Of a DNA stretch of 64,000 bases, positions 61,096 through 64,000 are shown one piece after another (position 1 is the stretch's first letter; each line of letters starts with the position of its first letter). The DNA is from Mycobacterium sp. MFM001 (GTDB lineage Bacteria; Actinomycetota; Actinomycetes; Mycobacteriales; Mycobacteriaceae). The notes beneath the pieces were generated by a model. The model worked only from the letters and a program-made list of their open reading frames with translations. It was not told the origin of the DNA and did no database searches. Location of the stretch: positions 62,001 through 126,000 of the forward strand of contig NZ_BFAB01000012.1 of NCBI RefSeq assembly GCF_003402475.1, written 5' to 3'. Made by a program: the position numbers and the translations under genes.

Positions 61096-62118
61096 ATGGC
61101 CCACGACTGGCTGCTGGTGGAAACGCTGGGCAACGAACCGGCCGTGGTGGCGCTCGGGCGTCAGCTCAGGAATCTGGTACCCATCACCGCTTTCCTGCGA
61201 CGCAATCCCCACCTCGCCGCGATCCGCACGGCGATCGCGGAGTCGGCGCGGACCGGCCAGAGCCTGGTCAGCATCACCCCCAAAAACGACCGGGTGATCC
61301 GCACCGAGCCGGTGTTGATGTCCGACGGCCGAATGCACGGCGTGCACGTCTGGAGCGGACCGGCCAAGGTCGAACCGCCCGAGCGGCCGATTCCGGGCCC
61401 GCTCAAGTGGGACCTGACCCTGGGCGTGGCCACCGACACCCCGGAGTCGCTGGCCAACAACGGCAAGAATCCCGATGTCGAGGACACCGACGGTCGCGCG
61501 TTCGCAGAAAATTGGCCGGCGCGCGACCTGAAGCCCAACGAAAGCAAGGTGCTGGCGTTGGCCGTCAAACCCGAGCCGGGTCAGACGCTCTGCGCCACCT
61601 GGGATGCCAGCGATTGGCAAGGCAATCCGATCCGGGTCAGCTTCGTTGCGCGTAATGCCGTGGAACCGGGTCCCGACGGCCGCGACCACCTGGTCGCGCG
61701 CGGGATGAACTGGCGCGCCGAGCCGACCGCGCCGACGGAGCCGACCGATCACCTGGCGCAGCGGATCCTGCACGGGTTGGCGCAGCCGGGAGTTCACCGG
61801 GCTCTGCTCGATCTCAACACCTGGACGCTGCTGAAATGGCTCGACGAACCGTGCCCGTTCTACGACTGGCGTCGCAGCGCGCGCAACGCCCCACGCGTGC
61901 ATCCCGACGACGAGCCGCGGTTGGCGGCGATGTCCGCCGAGTTCGTCAACGGCGCCGCCACCGCGGTGCTACGCATGCCCGGCGACGGCGACACCTGGGT
62001 TCCGGTGCACGTGACCGTCAACCGGGTGGAGCTCGAAGAGCAGACGTTCGCCGGACTGGTGTCGGTGCGGCTACCGACCAACGCTGAACTTGCCGAAGCG
62101 AGGCTGCCGAACCCCTAG
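61096..62118 (+). CDS. PAS/GAF-type sensor-like protein (Rv3651-like)
   Basis: This 340-aa soluble protein resembles Rv3651, whose structure is recalled as having PAS- and GAF-like domains. No output domain is present. A TAAAAT hexamer lies 8 nt before the ATG, giving a leader of zero to two bases. The 234-nt gap before it (60862-61095) shows no gene; in M. tuberculosis a PE gene (PE33) sits there. Its stop shares CTAG with the convergent pilus-cluster gene. Confidence 0.85.
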   Translation: MAHDWLLVETLGNEPAVVALGRQLRNLVPITAFLRRNPHLAAIRTAIAESARTGQSLVSITPKNDRVIRTEPVLMSDGRMHGVHVWSGPAKVEPPERPIPGPLKWDLTLGVATDTPESLANNGKNPDVEDTDGRAFAENWPARDLKPNESKVLALAVKPEPGQTLCATWDASDWQGNPIRVSFVARNAVEPGPDGRDHLVARGMNWRAEPTAPTEPTDHLAQRILHGLAQPGVHRALLDLNTWTLLKWLDEPCPFYDWRRSARNAPRVHPDDEPRLAAMSAEFVNGAATAVLRMPGDGDTWVPVHVTVNRVELEEQTFAGLVSVRLPTNAELAEARLPNP

Positions 62119-62426
62119 CCCGCCGGACCCGCCCGGGCGGCGGCCCTCGCGCTGCCCCAGCCGCGCAGCGGGACCGCGACCCTGACGCTGACCACGGCGT
62201 CGAGCCCTCGCACTGTGCAGTCGATGTCGTCGACCCGCATCGCGCGGGCGACCGCCGCTGCCCGACCGCATGCCGTGTCGGCCCCCGCGGGCAGCCGCGC
62301 AGCCGCGGCCAGCGCGGCCAGATCGGCGGCCGCCTGGGCGCGGTGGCGAGCCACCACGGCCGAACCCAGATACGCGCCGCCGACGGTGACGGCCAACAGC
62401 GCCGCGACCATCGCGGCGGCAGCCAC
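62115..62426 (-). CDS. TadE-like protein (Rv3654c-like)
   Basis: The protein is about 103 aa from GTG 62426: one N-terminal helix (MAAAAMVAALLAVTVGGAYL) and an external domain with two Cys. The family motif SDRG|SATV begins seven codons upstream of this GTG, where no ATG, GTG or TTG is in frame; a GTG one base out of frame overlaps the preceding stop. So the true N-terminus is unclear. It is the last gene of the Tad/Flp-like cluster. Rv3654c has been reported as secreted into macrophages. Confidence 0.7.
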   Translation of the reverse strand: MAAAAMVAALLAVTVGGAYLGSAVVARHRAQAAADLAALAAAARLPAGADTACGRAAAVARAMRVDDIDCTVRGLDAVVSVRVAVPLRGWGSARAAARAGPAG

Positions 62427-62442
62427 GGTCGCCGACCCGCGG

Positions 62443-62763
62443 TCACTGCGGCTCTGCCGCCGAGACGGCGGTGCCGGCGATCGCCAGCGCCGGCAGCAGA
62501 CGGGAGCGGGCAGTGACTGTCGCGACCATGAACTCGCCGTCGCGGCGCACCTGCACCACTGCCCCGCCGGGCGCGACGCCGCGCGCCGCCGCGATCGCCG
62601 AGCGTTCGTCACCACGCGCCGCGAGCCGGGCGGCCTCGCGGGCTGCGTCCACACATCGCACCTGCATCGACACCGCGGTGACGCCCGCCAGACACAGCAC
62701 CAGCACCGCAACGAGCGCGGCGATGCCAAGCGCCGCCTCGACGGTGCTCGCGCCGGCGTCATC
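62443..62763 (-). CDS. TadE-type pseudopilin (Rv3655c-like), start codon not found
   Basis: About 106 residues contain a prepilin-like junction DAG|ASTVEAA with Glu at +5, a helix and a periplasmic domain. Homology begins at the GAT codon 62763-62761, but no NTG codon exists in this frame anywhere in the upstream flp gene or before the helix. ATG 62762 is one base out of frame, right after the flp stop. Either a sequence error, an unusual start or a frameshift near the initiation codon is needed. Coordinates mark the homologous part only. Confidence 0.65.
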   Translation of the reverse strand, partial: DDAGASTVEAALGIAALVAVLVLCLAGVTAVSMQVRCVDAAREAARLAARGDERSAIAAARGVAPGGAVVQVRRDGEFMVATVTARSRLLPALAIAGTAVSAAEPQ

Positions 62764-62765
62764 GC

Positions 62766-62972
62766 CTAGGCCTTGGTGTTGAGCGCGCGGCCGATGATGT
62801 TGGTCAACGCGCTGACGATCGAATCGCCGGTGACGACCGTGTACAGGATCGCGCCGAACGCCGCCGCGGCCACAGTGCCGATAGCGTATTCGACGGTAGA
62901 CATGCCCGACTCGTCGAGCGCCAGCAGCGTCGCACGCACTTTCATCGCCTGAAACATGTTGGCTAGCTTCAT
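62766..62972 (-). CDS. Flp-type pilin (Rv3656c-like)
   Basis: This 68-aa prepilin has a charged leader of about 23 residues ending ESG, then MSTVEYA with Glu5 and Tyr6 of the mature protein, as in Flp pilins, and one helix. It would be cleaved by a prepilin peptidase and assembled by the Tad machinery encoded upstream. GAGGGGAAAG precedes the ATG. It is the structural subunit candidate of this cluster. Confidence 0.88.
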   Translation of the reverse strand: MKLANMFQAMKVRATLLALDESGMSTVEYAIGTVAAAAFGAILYTVVTGDSIVSALTNIIGRALNTKA

Positions 62973-62987
62973 CTTTCCCCTCTCTCA

Positions 62988-63566
62988 TCACCACAGCCCC
63001 GACTGCAGCACCTGACCGGCCAGCCCGGCGACCACCGGCACGATGCCCAGACAGACGAACGCCGGCAGGAAGCACAGCCCGAGCGGGCCGGCGATCAGCA
63101 CCCCGGCACGCTCGGCGGCCGCGGACGCGGCGTGGGTGGCGTCCTGGCGGCACTGGCCGGCCAACTCGGCGACGCCGTCGGCCAGCGCGGCGCCTGAGGA
63201 TGCGGAGCGTCGCGCCAGCCGCAGCAACGCCTCGGTCTGCGGGTCGACGTCCGGCGGCGCCGCCCAGGCCGTCGCCGGGTCGGCACCCAGGGCCAGCAGG
63301 TCGGCCGCTCGACGCAATATCCCCGCCAACAGCGGTGGTGCAGATGGCGCGGTGGCGGCCGCGGCTGTCGACACCGCCATGCCCCCGGCCAGACAGGCCG
63401 CGAACACGTCGAGGCTCGACGCCGCCGCCAGCGGATCCTGGTCGCGCACGGGCCGCCTTCGGGGCCGCGCCGCATAGCGCATCGTCCCGGCACGCCTGCG
63501 TACGGTCGACGGCCCGGCGCCAGTGAGCAGCGCCGCGGCCAGCAGCACAGCCGCGGCCGTGCTCAT
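62988..63566 (-). CDS. TadC-like inner-membrane protein (Rv3657c-like)
   Basis: This 192-aa protein has a helix at the N-terminus, a soluble T2SSF-type helical domain (about residues 45-150) and a C-terminal helix pair (about 155-188). It is one half of the Tad assembly platform, with the upstream TadB-like gene as the other. It lies 15 nt before flp. Confidence 0.85.
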   Translation of the reverse strand: MSTAAAVLLAAALLTGAGPSTVRRRAGTMRYAARPRRRPVRDQDPLAAASSLDVFAACLAGGMAVSTAAAATAPSAPPLLAGILRRAADLLALGADPATAWAAPPDVDPQTEALLRLARRSASSGAALADGVAELAGQCRQDATHAASAAAERAGVLIAGPLGLCFLPAFVCLGIVPVVAGLAGQVLQSGLW

Positions 63567-63615
63567 GTGCGTCGCTCCTCGATGCCAGCTGCGCCAGCAT
63601 CATCGTCGTCGCCGC

Positions 63616-64000
63616 TCACGACGTGACCCGATCGGTGATGCGGTCCGACCACAACAGGCCCGCGCACGCCAGCGTCACCCCGACGACCAGCAGCCAGCCG
63701 CCCGCATGTCCGCCCAGCAGAAAGGCCACCGGCCGCGCCCCGATCGCCTGGCCCAGCAGCACCGACAGCAGCGGCAGGCTCGCCAGGATGGCGGCGGTGG
63801 CGCGGGCACCGGCCATCGACGCTGCCACGCTCGCCGAAAAGCGTTGCCGCTCGGCGATGTCGCGTTGCGCCGCCCGCATCAACGTCGACATCGCCAGACC
63901 GTGCTCACCCGCCAACTGCCAGCACACCGCCAGCCGCTCCCACTGCACGGGCAGCACCGAGGACTCGGCGGCGCCGCGCAGACCGGCGGCCACGTCGGCG
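63616..64000 (-). CDS. TadB-like inner-membrane protein (Rv3658c-like), 5' end outside window
   Basis: The last about 127 codons of a T2SSF-domain protein are present: a helical domain (WQLAGEHGLAMSTLMRAA) and two C-terminal helices (about residues 60-80 and 90-112 of the visible part). The frame stays open to the window edge, so the gene is cut. It is the partner of the TadC-like protein; the TadA ATPase gene is expected just outside. Confidence 0.82.
   Translation of the reverse strand, partial: ADVAAGLRGAAESSVLPVQWERLAVCWQLAGEHGLAMSTLMRAAQRDIAERQRFSASVAASMAGARATAAILASLPLLSVLLGQAIGARPVAFLLGGHAGGWLLVVGVTLACAGLLWSDRITDRVTS

Overview
The window is mycobacterial chromosome. The evidence is high GC with matching codon bias, a PE/PPE/Esx cassette, MmpL, Lsr2, MhuD, LpqF, LpqG, SftH and CspA, and gene order that follows the M. 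tuberculosis stretch from about Rv3587c to Rv3658c. Homologue names and locus numbers are recalled, not searched. The species cannot be fixed from the sequence; a non-tuberculous mycobacterium fits, because several Rv-region genes are absent or replaced.

Layout. 1-5.7 kb: an MmpL transporter operon running into an Rv3587c-like protein, divergent from a NarL-type two-component system. 5.7-12.3 kb: carbonic anhydrase, MutY, a TetR/hydrolase pair, an Rv3591c-like hydrolase, the haem-degrading MhuD, LpqF, and a cobalamin-riboswitch-controlled Ni/Co permease. 12.3-20.3 kb: clpC1, lsr2, lysS and the pantothenate/CoA operon (DUF2520 gene, panC, panD, coaX). 20.4-26.9 kb: the ftsH-folE-folP-folB-folK run with two membrane proteins, all tightly overlapped. 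27-34.5 kb: ephA, a luciferase-like monooxygenase and a zinc dehydrogenase, then an accessory stretch with an EspC-like protein, a DUF4189 secreted protein, a MerR/Cys-rich mini-operon and a LexA-controlled 13E12 endonuclease, ending at lpqG. 34.5-39 kb: hpt, tilS, a zinc protease, dacB and ppa. 39-46.4 kb: a second accessory stretch with an EsxG/EsxH-PPE-PE cassette, a lipoprotein/IDDTD-protein pair, a lactate-monooxygenase-like enzyme and TerC. 46.4-51.4 kb: the cluster for polyprenyl-phospho-galactosamine decoration of arabinogalactan (flippase candidate, ppgS, DUF2304), galE1 and a GT-C-like protein. 51.5-64 kb: tRNA-Thr(CGT), holB, an Rv3645-type adenylate cyclase, topA, cspA, sftH, an Rv3651-type sensor and a Tad/Flp pilus cluster cut by the window end.

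Gene expression. At least a dozen genes have a TANNNT or near -10 hexamer 6-7 nt before the start codon, so their mRNAs are probably leaderless. This fixes several starts. Two divergent pairs (7818/7842 and 9415/9439) share one ten-base bidirectional -10 with identical geometry. Five convergent pairs end on overlapping stop codons inside CTAG or TTAG.

Most interesting signals: the MerR promoter with a 19-bp spacer driving a small periplasmic Cys-rich protein and its own regulator; the paired overlapping -10 elements; a two-copy inverted-repeat element at 17197 and 54428; two consecutive TadE-type genes with no usable in-frame start but an ATG/GTG one base out of frame; and the IDDTD-motif (TiaS-like) protein translationally coupled to a lipoprotein.
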